From: G051903925 sp051903925
Lineage (GTDB): Bacteria > Pseudomonadota > Alphaproteobacteria > Zavarziniales > Zavarziniaceae
Direction: 5' to 3'
DNA: 64,000 nt
Assembly: GCF_051903925.1 (NCBI RefSeq)
Contig: NZ_CP173678.1
Coordinates: forward strand, 2,232,001-2,296,000
Numbering within the stretch: position 1 is the stretch's first letter; every line of letters begins with the position of its first letter. Position numbers and translations under genes: made by a program. Below, piece after piece: positions 55,436 through 64,000 of this stretch. The notes beneath the pieces were generated by a model, which was not told the DNA's origin, made no database searches, and saw nothing but the letters and a program-made list of their open reading frames with translations.

Positions 55436-56376
55436 CAGGCCGCGATGCCACGCCGGCGCAGGGCTTCGCGCGCGGCAGTGGCGCCCCAGGGCTCGTCCGG
55501 GTCGCGGTCCGCCAGTTCGGCGGCAGTGACCGGCGTCGCGCGCAGCAGCGGAACGGTGCCGAAGGGCAGGCCGTCGATGCTGGCGCCATACGGGCTGAGC
55601 AGCATGTGGCGCCAGGGCGCGCAGTCCTGGGGCAGGCCGCAGAAGACCAGGGCGCCGTGCGCCTTCACGTCGCGCGCGACGCGGTAGCCGTCCGCCACCA
55701 GGTCGCCGACGCCGATCAGCATGTCCGCCCACAGGGCGACCTGCGCCGGTCCAAGGTCGTGGCCGGAAAACTCCAGCACGACCTCGCACTCCACGCCGTT
55801 TTCCGGCTCCACAATGCCGGCCCAGGGCGTCGACAGGCCGTCCGTCGCCAGGATCGTCCGATCGGGGCAGGCGACCTTGAGGATGCGGCGATGCGGGCCG
55901 AACCATTTCGTCTGGTTGTGGGCGTTTGCGGCTTCCCGCTCGGCCGCATAGTCCCGCGCCACGTCCCCAAGGGCCGACCAGAAGGCATGGCGAGCCCTCG
56001 CCGCCTGGCCATAGGCGGGATGGTCCGGCCCCCGCGGCACGATAGCGGGGTCGAATCGCGTCTCGACCACGATCCGGTTGCGCTGCCAGGGAAAACGGGC
56101 GCGCGTCCAGCTGACGGTGACGTGGTTGATGCGGGTGGGCGATGCCGCCTCTAGCCGGTCGACCACGGGTTCCAGCGCGTCCAGTTGCTCCGGCCGGTCC
56201 TGGCGCACCACGCCACCGTCGCGGTCGCGGTAGCCGCCCGTGCGGGTCGAATGGGCGGCCTGCATCGTGGTGGCGGTCCAGCGGCCGCTGACGGCCCCCG
56301 GCGGCGCCCGGTCGAGCACGGGGCGCAAGTCGCGGGCCGCATCCTCGGGTGAATAGGCTGGCGCGGACGCGGACAT
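55436..56376 (-). CDS. Hypothetical protein
   Basis: A 313-residue, Arg/Ala-rich, probably cytoplasmic protein (MSASAPAYSPEDAARDL). No signal or membrane helix is visible. Moderately conserved-looking stretches include AHNQTKWFGPHRRI, ATDGLSTPWAGI and CEVVLEFSGHDLG. I do not recognise a family. ATG 56376 is chosen; a start six codons upstream is in frame. It lies in a convergent position behind mcd. Confidence 0.6.
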
Positions 56377-56459
56377 CGAACCTCTCTCTCGCAACGCAAC
56401 GGTCGAGCGGGTTCGCAGGTCAATGTGGCGCCAATGGGGCGAGGCCGGGCGCGGCTGCC

Positions 56460-56849
56460 TCAGTCCAGCAGGCTGACATGGGCGGCGACGATCACCCAGC
56501 GGCCATCCAGCCGGGCCCAGGTCTGGCTCTGGCGGCCGCGGCGGCCTGATTTCGTCCGCACATACTCGGTGTTCGCCACGGCAAAATCCCGGCCAAAGGT
56601 CGTGATGCGCGTGTTCTCCAGGCTGCGCGCCAGGTCGGACTGGTCGCGCCCAGCTCGATAGGCGGCGATCGCCGCGTGGCCGTAGAGGTTTTCGGCCGGG
56701 CCGAACCGCAGGACGCGGTCGTCGGTCCAGAACAGCGCGTTCAGCGTCGCCGTGTCGTTGCCGACCAGCGCCGCCTCATAGCGGGCGAAGGCGGCCTCCA
56801 CCTCCGCCTTCACGGCTGGATCGTCGATGGCGCTTTCGCTTGGGGTCAC
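56460..56849 (-). CDS. AtzH-like (DUF3225, SnoaL-fold) protein
   Basis: A 129-residue DUF3225 protein read from GTG 56849 (VTPSESAIDDPAVKAEVEAAF). The stretch FWTDDRVLRFGPAENLYGHAAIAAYR and TRITTFGRDFAVANTEY match AtzH. In the Pseudomonas ADP cyanuric-acid operon AtzH has been proposed to convert 1,3-dicarboxyurea to allophanate. Here it is divergent from the operon holding the other Atz-like genes rather than between atzE and atzF. Confidence 0.85.
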   Translation of the reverse strand: MTPSESAIDDPAVKAEVEAAFARYEAALVGNDTATLNALFWTDDRVLRFGPAENLYGHAAIAAYRAGRDQSDLARSLENTRITTFGRDFAVANTEYVRTKSGRRGRQSQTWARLDGRWVIVAAHVSLLD

Positions 56850-56969
56850 GGGCCTGGCTCCCTGTTGTGTCGCCCACGAATTGTGCAGTGCGGCACAGGG
56901 CTGGCGCAATCGTCGGCAGTCGCGTGCGCGGCAGCACCGCGGAGCCTGCGCGCGCTCTCGCAAAGGCCG

Positions 56970-56985
56970 TGGCACGCTTCCTGCT
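56970..56985 (+). promoter_or_regulatory. Sigma-54 (RpoN) promoter of the biuH-atzGEF operon
   Basis: TGGCACG-N4-CTGCT matches the -24/-12 consensus TGGCACG-N4-TTGCW with one change, and GG and GC are spaced 10 bases apart as required. Transcription would start near 56996, leaving about 30 bases to ATG 57026. A TGTGC-N6-GCACA repeat 75 bases upstream is a candidate activator site. Confidence 0.75.
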
Positions 56986-57025
56986 TCGTCCGGCATGGAC
57001 GGCCGGTGGGGGGACCCCGGTCGGG

Positions 57026-57769
57026 ATGGAGGGCGGTGTGGCGCGGCTTGCTGAAACCGTGGCGCGGATCGGTGCCCAACCGGGTCCGGTGACACTGACG
57101 CTGGGACGTACCGCCCTCCTGATCATCGACATGCAGCGCGACTTCCTGGAGCCCGGGGGCTTTGGCGAGAGCCTGGGCAATGATGTCGGCCTGCTGGCGC
57201 CGGCGATCGCGCCCTGCGCTGCGGTGCTGGAGGCGTTCCGCGCCCATGGCCTGCTCGTCCTCCACACGCGCGAGGGGCACCGCCCCGACCTGGCCGATGC
57301 GCCGCCGGCCAAGATCGACCGCGGCCCGCCGGGCGCGCGCATTGGCGACCCCGGTCCCATGGGTCGCATCCTGGTCCGCGGCGAGCCGGGCCACGCCATC
57401 ATCGACGCCCTGGCCCCGATCGCGGGGGAGCCCGTGATCGACAAGCCGGGCAAGGGGGCCTTCTACCAGACCGACCTGGACCTGATCCTGCGCAATCGCG
57501 GCATCGACACGCTGCTGGTGTGCGGCGTCACGACCGAGGTCTGCGTCCACACCACGGTGCGCGAGGCGAACGACCGCGGCTATCGCGCCGTGGTCGTGGG
57601 CGATGCCTGCGCCAGCTATTTCCCCGAGTTCCACCAGGTCGCCCTGCGCATGGTCGCGGCGCAAGGCGGCGAGCGGGGCGGCATTTTCGGTTGGGTCACC
57701 GACTCCGCATCGGTGCTGGCTGCGCTGGCAGCCGGCGGCGCGGCGGCACTGCGGACCCAGGTGGCGTAG
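57026..57769 (+). CDS. biuH: Biuret amidohydrolase-like cysteine hydrolase
   Basis: A 247-residue isochorismatase-like amidohydrolase. The catalytic triad is visible as Asp35 (IIDMQRDF), Lys140 (DKPGKGAF) and Cys173 (TTEVCVHTTVREANDRG). HTREGHRPDLAD and ARIGDPGPMGRILVRGEPG are very close in pattern to biuret hydrolases, which release ammonia from biuret to give allophanate. It opens an operon ending in an allophanate hydrolase, which supports the call; ureidoacrylate- or triuret-type substrates are alternatives. Behind a sigma-54 promoter. Confidence 0.82.
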   Translation: MEGGVARLAETVARIGAQPGPVTLTLGRTALLIIDMQRDFLEPGGFGESLGNDVGLLAPAIAPCAAVLEAFRAHGLLVLHTREGHRPDLADAPPAKIDRGPPGARIGDPGPMGRILVRGEPGHAIIDALAPIAGEPVIDKPGKGAFYQTDLDLILRNRGIDTLLVCGVTTEVCVHTTVREANDRGYRAVVVGDACASYFPEFHQVALRMVAAQGGERGGIFGWVTDSASVLAALAAGGAAALRTQVA

Positions 57770-57842
57770 CAGGCAGGGGAGTGGCGTTCGGCACGACGGC
57801 ATCGAACACGACGCGGCACGCGTCCTGGCGGGGGCTAGGGAC

Positions 57843-59447
57843 ATGACGACTGCACAGTCAAGGCGTGGCACACCGGTCCTGTGGGCACCGGGCGACTGGA
57901 ATGCGTTCTTTGGCTTCGGCACCAACATTCTGACCAACATGCTGGTCCTGACCGGCCTGCTGCGCTTCGTGCTGCAGATGCCGGATGACCTGGTGTTCGG
58001 GCGGATCCTGCCCGCCGCCGGCCTGATGATGGCGCTGAGCACCGGCTACTACGCCTGGCTGGCCTATCGCCTGGCCAGGCAGACGGGGCGGACCGATGTC
58101 TGCGCCCTGCCGTCCGGCATCAGCGTGCCGCACATGTTCATCGTCGTGTTCGTGATCATGCTGCCGATCCTGAATACGACCAAGGACCCGGTGATGGCCT
58201 GGGAGGCCGGGCTGACCTGGGTTTTCGTGCAGAGCTTCATCCTAATGATCGGCGGCTTCATCGCCCCCGTGATCCGGCGCATCACGCCGCGCGCCGCCCT
58301 GCTGGGCACGCTGGCCGGCGTGTCGATCGCCTTCATCTCCATGCGGCCGGCGCTGGAAATGTTCATGACGCCGGTGATCGGCGTGATCTGCTTCGGCGTG
58401 ATCCTGGCCGCCTGGTTCGGTGGCCTGCGCTATCCGCGCGGGGTCCCGGCGGGCCTGGTCGCGATCGTCGTCGGCATGGCGATCGCCTGGGCCTCGACCC
58501 TGCTCGGCTTCAATTTCGGCGGCCTGACGGTGGAGGGCGTGGGCGCCTCGGTCGCCAGCTTCGGCTTCGCGCTGCCGATCCCGGCCGTCGACCATGTCTT
58601 CCACGGCTTCCAGTTCATCGGGGTGATCCTGGTGACCGCGATCCCGTTCGGCATCTATGACCTGGTCGAGGCGATGGACAATGTGGAGAGTGCCGCCGTC
58701 GCCGGCGACAGCTTCCCCACGACGCAGGTCCTGACGGCGGATGGCGCGATCAGCCTGGTCGGCTGCCTGATGGGCAATCCGTTCATCAACGCGGTCTATA
58801 TCGGCCACCCGGGCTGGAAGTCGATGGGCGGACGCATCGGCTATTCGGCGGCGACGGGTGTCATGGTCCTGGTCCTGGCCTGGTTCGGCATCCTGCCCCT
58901 GCTGCTGGCGCTGGTGCCGGTGGTCGCGATCTCGCCCATCCTGCTCTATATCGGCATGCTGATTGGCGCACAGGCATTCCAGGAAACGCCGCGCAGTCAC
59001 GCGCCGGCCATCGTCCTGGCCCTGGTCCCGCACCTGGCGGCGTGGGGCAAGCTGCAGATCGACAATGCGCTGGGGGCGGCGGGCACCAGTGCCGCCCAGG
59101 TGGGCCTGGACAAGCTGGCCGCGACCGGCGTGCTCTACCACGGGCTTGAGGTGCTGGGCGGCGGCTCGATCCTGGGCGGGCTGATCCTGGGCGCCATCGC
59201 GGTCTTCATCATCGAGCGCGACATGACGCGGGCCGCTGCCTTTGCCCTGGCCGGGGCGGTCCTGACCTTCTTCGGCTTCATGCATGGCGAGTCGATCGGC
59301 TTTGGCCATTCGCCCGTCCTGGCCCTGGCCTATGTCATGGTGGCAGGCTTCCTGTTCGCCAGCGGGCGCCTGGCCACCCTGTCGCCCAGGCCGCCGGAAG
59401 TCGACCATCACCATGAGCCTTCGATGAAACCGCAGCCGGCCGAATGA
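57843..59447 (+). CDS. NCS2/AzgA-like permease
   Basis: A 534-residue polytopic membrane protein with about 12 or more helices. Family-like segments include VCALPSGISVPHMF (about 82), AMDNVESAAVAGDSFPTTQVLTADGAISLVGCLMGNPF (from about 278) and a second half GAQAFQETPRSHAP. NCS2 members carry nucleobases; within this operon biuret or a ring compound is the expected cargo. Its stop overlaps atzG by 4 bases. The His/Pro-rich end is a soluble tail. Confidence 0.85.
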   Translation: MTTAQSRRGTPVLWAPGDWNAFFGFGTNILTNMLVLTGLLRFVLQMPDDLVFGRILPAAGLMMALSTGYYAWLAYRLARQTGRTDVCALPSGISVPHMFIVVFVIMLPILNTTKDPVMAWEAGLTWVFVQSFILMIGGFIAPVIRRITPRAALLGTLAGVSIAFISMRPALEMFMTPVIGVICFGVILAAWFGGLRYPRGVPAGLVAIVVGMAIAWASTLLGFNFGGLTVEGVGASVASFGFALPIPAVDHVFHGFQFIGVILVTAIPFGIYDLVEAMDNVESAAVAGDSFPTTQVLTADGAISLVGCLMGNPFINAVYIGHPGWKSMGGRIGYSAATGVMVLVLAWFGILPLLLALVPVVAISPILLYIGMLIGAQAFQETPRSHAPAIVLALVPHLAAWGKLQIDNALGAAGTSAAQVGLDKLAATGVLYHGLEVLGGGSILGGLILGAIAVFIIERDMTRAAAFALAGAVLTFFGFMHGESIGFGHSPVLALAYVMVAGFLFASGRLATLSPRPPEVDHHHEPSMKPQPAE

Positions 59448-59668
59448 GCTTCGATCCCGCACGTCACCTGGACGCCGTTGCACCCGCGCTGGACCTTGTC
59501 GTCACCGAGGTCCAGCGTCCCGGCGTCCTCCGCTTCCTGGAAACCGCCAATGCCATGTGGCGCATCGTCGACGGGTATGCGATCCCGGACGACGACGCGA
59601 CGCTGGCGCCCCGCTTCGTGCCCGGCGATGTGCCGCTGAGCCTCGACCCCCAGGGGGAGGGCACGTGA
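59444..59668 (+). CDS. AtzG-like small subunit
   Basis: A 74-residue protein of the AtzG type (DUF4089): MSFDPARHLDAVAPAL, then RPGVLRFLETANAMWRIVDGY. AtzG is the essential small partner of AtzE in the 1-carboxybiuret hydrolase complex. It overlaps both neighbours: ATGA with the permease, GTGA with atzE. Confidence 0.85.
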   Translation: MSFDPARHLDAVAPALDLVVTEVQRPGVLRFLETANAMWRIVDGYAIPDDDATLAPRFVPGDVPLSLDPQGEGT

Positions 59669-61062
59669 GCATCGATCCGTTCAGCCCGGCCCATGCCCTG
59701 GCGGCCCATATCCGCGACGGGACAGTCACCGCGGCGCAGGTGACGGAGGCGTTCCTGGCTCGGATCGACGCGGTCAATCCCGCGCTCAACGCCTATACCG
59801 ACGTCGTTGCCGACCGCGCCCGGGCCACCGCCCGCACGGTCGATGACAGGCTGGCGCGGGGGGAGGATGTCGGCCCCCTGGCCGGCGTGCCCTTCGCGGT
59901 CAAGAACCTGTACGACATTGCCGGCCTGCCGACGCGCGCGGGTTCGAAGATCAACCGTGAACGCCCCGCCGCCACGCGCGACGCCGTCCTGATCGAGCGG
60001 CTGGAGTCGGCGGGTGCCGTCCTGCTGGGCGGCCTCAACATGGGCGAGTTCGCCTATGACTTCACGGGCGAGAACGCGCATGACGGGGCCTGCCGCAATC
60101 CGCATGACCCGGCGCACATGGCCGGTGGCTCGTCCTCCGGCTGTGGCGCCGCCACGGGTGGCGGCATGGCGCCGCTGTCGCTGGGCTCGGACACCAATGG
60201 CTCGATCCGCGTGCCCTCGGCCTTCTGCGGGATCTTCGGGCTGAAGCCGACCTATGGCCGCCTGACGCGGACACGCACCTATCCGTTCTGCGACAGCCTG
60301 GACCATCTGGGCCCGTTCGGGCGCAGCACCGTCGACCTCGCGCTGGCCTATGACGCACTTCAGGGCCCGCCAGAGGGCGACGATGCCTGCGTCGCAACCC
60401 CGCTCCAGCCGACCGCCGGTCTGCTGGGCCGTGGGGCAGAGGGGTTGCGCCTGGCGGTCGCCGGCGGCTGGTTCGCGACCGACGGCATGGCGGAGGCGGA
60501 TGCCGCGATGGCGCAGGCCGCTGCCGCCCTGGGCATCACGCGCACGGTGGAGATTCCGGGCGCCGAGCAGGCCCGCGCCGCCGCCTTCCTGATCACGAAC
60601 GCGGAGACGGCGGCGTTCCACCTGAACCGGTTGCGCACCCGGGCCGACGACTTCGACCCCGACACGCGCGACCGCTTCCTGGCCGGTGCCACGCTGCCTG
60701 CCGCCTGGCTGGCGCGGGCGCAGCGCGTCCGCCACCACGTCCACCGCCAAGTGCTCGAGCTGTTCCGCGATGTCGACGTGATCCTGGCCCCGGCGACACC
60801 CATGGTCGCCCCGAAAGTGGGGCAGAAGACCTTCAGCCTGCGCGGGGCCGAGGTGATGGTCCGGGCGATGATGGGCGTCTTCACCCAACCCCTGTCCTGC
60901 ATTGGCCTGCCCATCGCGGCGGTGCCGATCCCCGTCGCCGGCAGCCGCCTGCCGGTCGGCATCCAGGTGATTGCCGCCCCCTGGCGCGAGGATCTGGTCC
61001 TGCGCGTGGCCGCCGCCCTTGAAGCCACGGGCGTGGCCCAGGCACCCGTTCCCCCACTCTGA
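59665..61062 (+). CDS. atzE: AtzE-like amidase, 1-carboxybiuret hydrolase subunit
   Basis: A 465-residue amidase-signature enzyme starting at GTG 59665. The Ser-cisSer-Lys triad is Lys80 (FAVKNLYD), Ser156 (GGSSSG) and Ser180 (TNGSIRVPSAF), with the standard 24-residue spacing between the serines. Beside AtzG it fits AtzE, which deaminates 1-carboxybiuret to 1,3-dicarboxyurea. Without AtzD in the window another condensed-urea substrate is conceivable. Confidence 0.87.
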   Translation: MSIDPFSPAHALAAHIRDGTVTAAQVTEAFLARIDAVNPALNAYTDVVADRARATARTVDDRLARGEDVGPLAGVPFAVKNLYDIAGLPTRAGSKINRERPAATRDAVLIERLESAGAVLLGGLNMGEFAYDFTGENAHDGACRNPHDPAHMAGGSSSGCGAATGGGMAPLSLGSDTNGSIRVPSAFCGIFGLKPTYGRLTRTRTYPFCDSLDHLGPFGRSTVDLALAYDALQGPPEGDDACVATPLQPTAGLLGRGAEGLRLAVAGGWFATDGMAEADAAMAQAAAALGITRTVEIPGAEQARAAAFLITNAETAAFHLNRLRTRADDFDPDTRDRFLAGATLPAAWLARAQRVRHHVHRQVLELFRDVDVILAPATPMVAPKVGQKTFSLRGAEVMVRAMMGVFTQPLSCIGLPIAAVPIPVAGSRLPVGIQVIAAPWREDLVLRVAAALEATGVAQAPVPPL

Positions 61063-61078
61063 GTATCCAGGTTCCAGC

Positions 61079-62878
61079 ATGACGACGGCCGTTCTTCCCC
61101 CGCTCGACCTTTCGCGGCTGCATGCCGCCTATCGCGACGGGCTTTCCCCCCAGGCCGTGGTGCGCGGCATTTTCGAACGGCTCAGGGTCCTGGCCGATCC
61201 CGGCATCTTCCTGCACCTGATGTCGGTCGAGGATGTGCTGGCAGCCGCAGCCGCGCTGGGCCCGTTCGACCCGGTGGCCCAGCCGCTGTGGGGCGTGCCC
61301 TTTGCCGTGAAGGACAATATCGACGTCGCGGGCCTGCCCACGACCTGTGCCTGTCCGGACTTCGCCTATGTGCCGTCCGAGCATTCCCCTGCCGTGGCGC
61401 GCCTGCTGGCGGCGGGCGGCCTGCTGGTCGGCAAGACCAACCTGGACCAGTTCGCGACCGGCCTGGTTGGCGTGCGTACGCCAGGTGCCGCACCCCGCAA
61501 CGCGTTGAGTGCGGCCCATGTGCCCGGCGGTTCCAGTTCCGGTTCGGCCGTGGCCGTGGCCCAGGGCCTGGTCAGCCTGGCGCTCGGGACCGACACGGCG
61601 GGATCGGGCCGCGTGCCGGCGGCCTTCAACAACATTGTCGGGCTGAAGCCGACCATCGGCCTGGTGCCGACGCGGGGCGTGGTACCGGCCTGCGCCACGC
61701 TGGATGTCGTGTCGGTCTTCGCCCAGACCGTGCCGGATGCGTGGGCGGCGTTCCAGGTCATCGCCGGGCCGGATGCCGCGGATCCGGCCTCCCGCACCCT
61801 GCCCGGCGGGCCGCCCATGCCTGCGCGGCCGCGCCTGGGCGTGCCGGACCAGGGCAGCCGTCGCTTCTTTGGCGACACCGCGGCAGAGGCGGCCTTCGAC
61901 GTGCATCTTGGCATCGCCGCCGCCCTGGGGGCGGAACTGGTGCCCGTCGACATGACACCGTTCTTCGAGATTGCGGCGCTGCTGTACCAGGGACCGTGGG
62001 TGGCGGAACGCTATGCCGCCCTGCGCCAGGTGGTGGAGCAGCGGCCCCAGATCATGCTGCCGGTCACGCGCGGCATCGTCGAGGGCGCGCGCGCCTTCTC
62101 CGCGGCCGATGCCTTCGATGGCCGCTATCGCCTGGCGGAGCTGCGCCGCCAGGGCATGGCCGCGATGGCGGGGCTGGACGCCCTGGTCGTGCCCAGCGCC
62201 CCGACCTTTCCCACGGTCGCCGACCTTGCGGCGGACCCGCTGGGACCGAATGCCAGGCTGGGCACCTATACCAACTTCGTGAACCTGCTCGACCTGTCGG
62301 CGTTGGCCGTGCCCGGGCCGTTCCGCAGCGATGGCCTGCCGGCCGGGATCACGCTTGTCGGCCCTGCCGGCCACGATGCGACGCTGGCGGACTTCGCCGC
62401 CCGCTTCCATGCCGCCGCAGGCGTCGCCCTGGGCGCCACGGGGACGGCGCTGCCGGCGGAGGCGGGCGAGTGGCGGACACCGGCACCGGCGGGCGAGATC
62501 GAGATCGTCGTGGTCGGCGCCCACCTCAGCGGCCTGGCCCTGAACCACGAGCTGACGACGCGGGGCGGACGCCTGCTGCGGACCTGTACGACCACGCCGG
62601 ACTATCGTTTCTATGCGCTGGGCGGCACGCCGGCCCGCCCCGGCATGCTGCGCGTGCCCGACGGCACGGGTGCGGCGATTGCGGGGGAGGTCTGGTCCCT
62701 GCCGCCGGCCGGCTTCGGCGCGTTCGTCGCCGGCATCCCGGCGCCGCTGGGCATCGGCACCCTGCGCCTGGCCGATGGCACCCGTCCCAAGGGCTTCCTG
62801 GTCGAGGCGGAGGCGGTGCAAGGGGCGGAAGAAATCACGGCCCTGGGTGGCTGGCGCGCCTGGCTGGCCAGCCGATAG
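61079..62878 (+). CDS. atzF: Allophanate hydrolase
   Basis: A 599-residue two-domain enzyme, full AtzF length. The amidase domain (about 1-430) has Lys78 (FAVKDNID), Ser152 (GGSSSG) and Ser176 (TAGSGRVPAAF). The C-terminal domain (about 465-599) with VVGAHLSGLALNHEL and TPDYRFYAL is the decarboxylating part. Together they turn allophanate into two ammonia and two CO2. It is 16 bp after atzE and ends the operon. No biotin carboxylase is attached. Confidence 0.94.
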   Translation: MTTAVLPPLDLSRLHAAYRDGLSPQAVVRGIFERLRVLADPGIFLHLMSVEDVLAAAAALGPFDPVAQPLWGVPFAVKDNIDVAGLPTTCACPDFAYVPSEHSPAVARLLAAGGLLVGKTNLDQFATGLVGVRTPGAAPRNALSAAHVPGGSSSGSAVAVAQGLVSLALGTDTAGSGRVPAAFNNIVGLKPTIGLVPTRGVVPACATLDVVSVFAQTVPDAWAAFQVIAGPDAADPASRTLPGGPPMPARPRLGVPDQGSRRFFGDTAAEAAFDVHLGIAAALGAELVPVDMTPFFEIAALLYQGPWVAERYAALRQVVEQRPQIMLPVTRGIVEGARAFSAADAFDGRYRLAELRRQGMAAMAGLDALVVPSAPTFPTVADLAADPLGPNARLGTYTNFVNLLDLSALAVPGPFRSDGLPAGITLVGPAGHDATLADFAARFHAAAGVALGATGTALPAEAGEWRTPAPAGEIEIVVVGAHLSGLALNHELTTRGGRLLRTCTTTPDYRFYALGGTPARPGMLRVPDGTGAAIAGEVWSLPPAGFGAFVAGIPAPLGIGTLRLADGTRPKGFLVEAEAVQGAEEITALGGWRAWLASR

Positions 62879-62881
62879 GGG

Positions 62882-64000
62882 CTACTCGGCCGGTTTCGGC
62901 GCCAGGTCCGGCTTCTCCCTGTGGCCGCTGACCTCTTCCCCGGCGCCGGCCGGCAAGGCATGGAAGAAGGGCAGCGAGCACAGGGTCAGGACTGCGATCA
63001 CGATGAAAGCAGGCGCCACGTCCGCCGTGGTCAGCGCCTGGCCCGACCGGTCGCCGATCATCAGGTGCAGCACCAGGGCGGCGACGCCGACGCCGATGCT
63101 GATCCCCAATTGCTGCGCCATGCTGGCCAGGCTTGAGGCGCCGCTCATCCGCTCCTGCCCGATATCGGCATAGGTCAGCGTATTCACCGCCGTCATCTGC
63201 AGCGAGCGGGAGAAGCCGCCGACGAACAGTGCCACCAGGATCACGACGTGCGGCGTGGTCGGCTGGAACAGGGCATAACCCGCCAGGATGGCGGCCGACG
63301 CCCAGGTATTGGCGATCAGCACCCGGCGGAAACCGAAGCGGCGCATGATCGGGGGGGCTGCGAACTTCAGCCCCAGGGCGCCGACAGCGCTGACGAAGGT
63401 CAGCATGCCCGCCTCGAACGCGCTGAGGCCGAAGGCCAGCTGGAACAGCATGGCCAGCAGGAAGGGCAGCGCGCCCAGCCCGATCCGCGACAGGTTTCCG
63501 CCAAGTGTTGAGATCGCGAAGGTCCGCACGCGGAACAGGCTGAGGTCGACGATCGGATGGGCGGTCCTGCGCGCGTGCCTGGCATAGAGCAGGGCGGCGG
63601 CCAGCCCACCGACCAGGAGCGCGGCGACAGCTGCGGGCGGCAGGACGGCGCGGCCCACCGCCTCGAACCCGAAGACCAGCGCCGCGAGGGCAATGCCCGA
63701 CAGAAAGAATCCCAGCACGTCCAGCGGCGGCCGGCCCGGCTCCTTCAGGTTGGCGATGAAGCGCAGCGCCAGGACGATGCCCAGGATGCCGAACGGCACG
63801 TTCATGAAGAAGATCCAGCGCCAAGAGCCATAGGTGACGATGAAGCCACCGATCGGCGGTCCCAGCACGGGCCCCAGCACCGCGGGGATGGTCAGCCAGG
63901 TCATCGCCTGGACCAGATTGGCCTTGGGCACCGAGCGCAGGACGACCAGGCGCCCGACGGGCACCATCATGGCGCCGCCCAGGCCCTGCAGGATGCGCGC
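62882..64000 (-). CDS. DHA2-type MFS efflux transporter, 5' end beyond window
   Basis: The last 373 codons of an EmrB/QacA-like multidrug pump. The motif ARILQGLGGAMMVPVGRL at the window edge is the conserved antiporter-type region, followed by LGPVLGPPIGGFIVTYGSWRWIFFMNVPFG (motif C). Several further helices follow. It is convergent with atzF with a 3-base gap. The start and first helices are missing. Substrate unknown. Confidence 0.9.
   Translation of the reverse strand, partial: ARILQGLGGAMMVPVGRLVVLRSVPKANLVQAMTWLTIPAVLGPVLGPPIGGFIVTYGSWRWIFFMNVPFGILGIVLALRFIANLKEPGRPPLDVLGFFLSGIALAALVFGFEAVGRAVLPPAAVAALLVGGLAAALLYARHARRTAHPIVDLSLFRVRTFAISTLGGNLSRIGLGALPFLLAMLFQLAFGLSAFEAGMLTFVSAVGALGLKFAAPPIMRRFGFRRVLIANTWASAAILAGYALFQPTTPHVVILVALFVGGFSRSLQMTAVNTLTYADIGQERMSGASSLASMAQQLGISIGVGVAALVLHLMIGDRSGQALTTADVAPAFIVIAVLTLCSLPFFHALPAGAGEEVSGHREKPDLAPKPAE

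Noticed and set aside
56882..56897. TGTGC-N6-GCACA as an NtrC enhancer
   Set aside because: The half-sites point the opposite way to the usual GCAC-type NtrC pattern, so the activator cannot be named from it.
60881..62821. A 646-codon minus-strand frame opposite atzF
   Set aside because: Antisense shadow; atzF keeps the amidase triad and family length.

Overview
The window looks like chromosome from a high-GC alphaproteobacterium, probably Rhodospirillales-like. The evidence is alphaproteobacterial SspB, an MmcB-type protein, several PAS_5-family proteins, an ethylmalonyl-CoA pathway trio, a P-II protein and pqqBCD. Genes are dense, and long antisense open frames are only by-products of GC-rich codon usage. 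I saw no tRNA, rRNA, CRISPR array or intact insertion sequence. No gap between genes exceeds about 300 bases.

Layout. 1-6.8 kb: an asparagine-synthetase-like protein running off the left edge, ftsK, a MOSC protein, P-II and a UbiH-type hydroxylase. 6.8-8.05 kb: an AT-rich island with two orphan genes. 8.05-14.2 kb: a thioredoxin-TPR/LON/Trm112/DUF971 operon, an acyl-CoA ligase, a degenerate GGDEF-EAL protein and mmcB. 14.2-15.9 kb: a second AT-rich island with one large putative nuclease-like gene. 15.9-19.6 kb: a di-iron ferritin-like protein behind palindromic operators, a TauE exporter with its partner, and a PAS protein. 19.6-25.7 kb: a MerR regulator followed by an acyl-CoA dehydrogenase, a thiolase and a FadB-type bifunctional enzyme (beta-oxidation). 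25.7-33.7 kb: a decayed brnTA module, a nuclease, acsA, a creatininase-family protein, a CaiB/BaiF CoA-transferase, EVE, YciI, TetR, cupin and SspB.

33.8-47.8 kb: a serine hydrolase/MFS pair, a calcium-type PQQ alcohol dehydrogenase with a haem c domain, two tandem PAS proteins, an old-yellow-enzyme homologue, a P-type ATPase and pqqBCD. Upstream of pqqB lie a degenerate ABC ATPase and a substrate-binding protein, without a permease; pqqA and pqqE are not in the window. 47.9-55.4 kb: a TPR sulfotransferase, then ethylmalonyl-CoA mutase, crotonyl-CoA carboxylase/reductase and methylsuccinyl-CoA dehydrogenase, the core of acetyl-CoA assimilation. AcsA supplies acetyl-CoA to this pathway, and the CoA-transferase at 29.9 kb resembles the isomerase of its intermediate 2-methylfumaryl-CoA.

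56.4-62.9 kb: a nitrogen-scavenging cluster (AtzH-like divergent; BiuH-like, permease, AtzG, AtzE and AtzF in one tight operon) behind a near-consensus sigma-54 promoter, probably for biuret or a related condensed urea. A DHA2-type MFS pump runs off the right edge. Dispersed palindromic repeats lie at 12.3, 23.3 and 53.6 kb.
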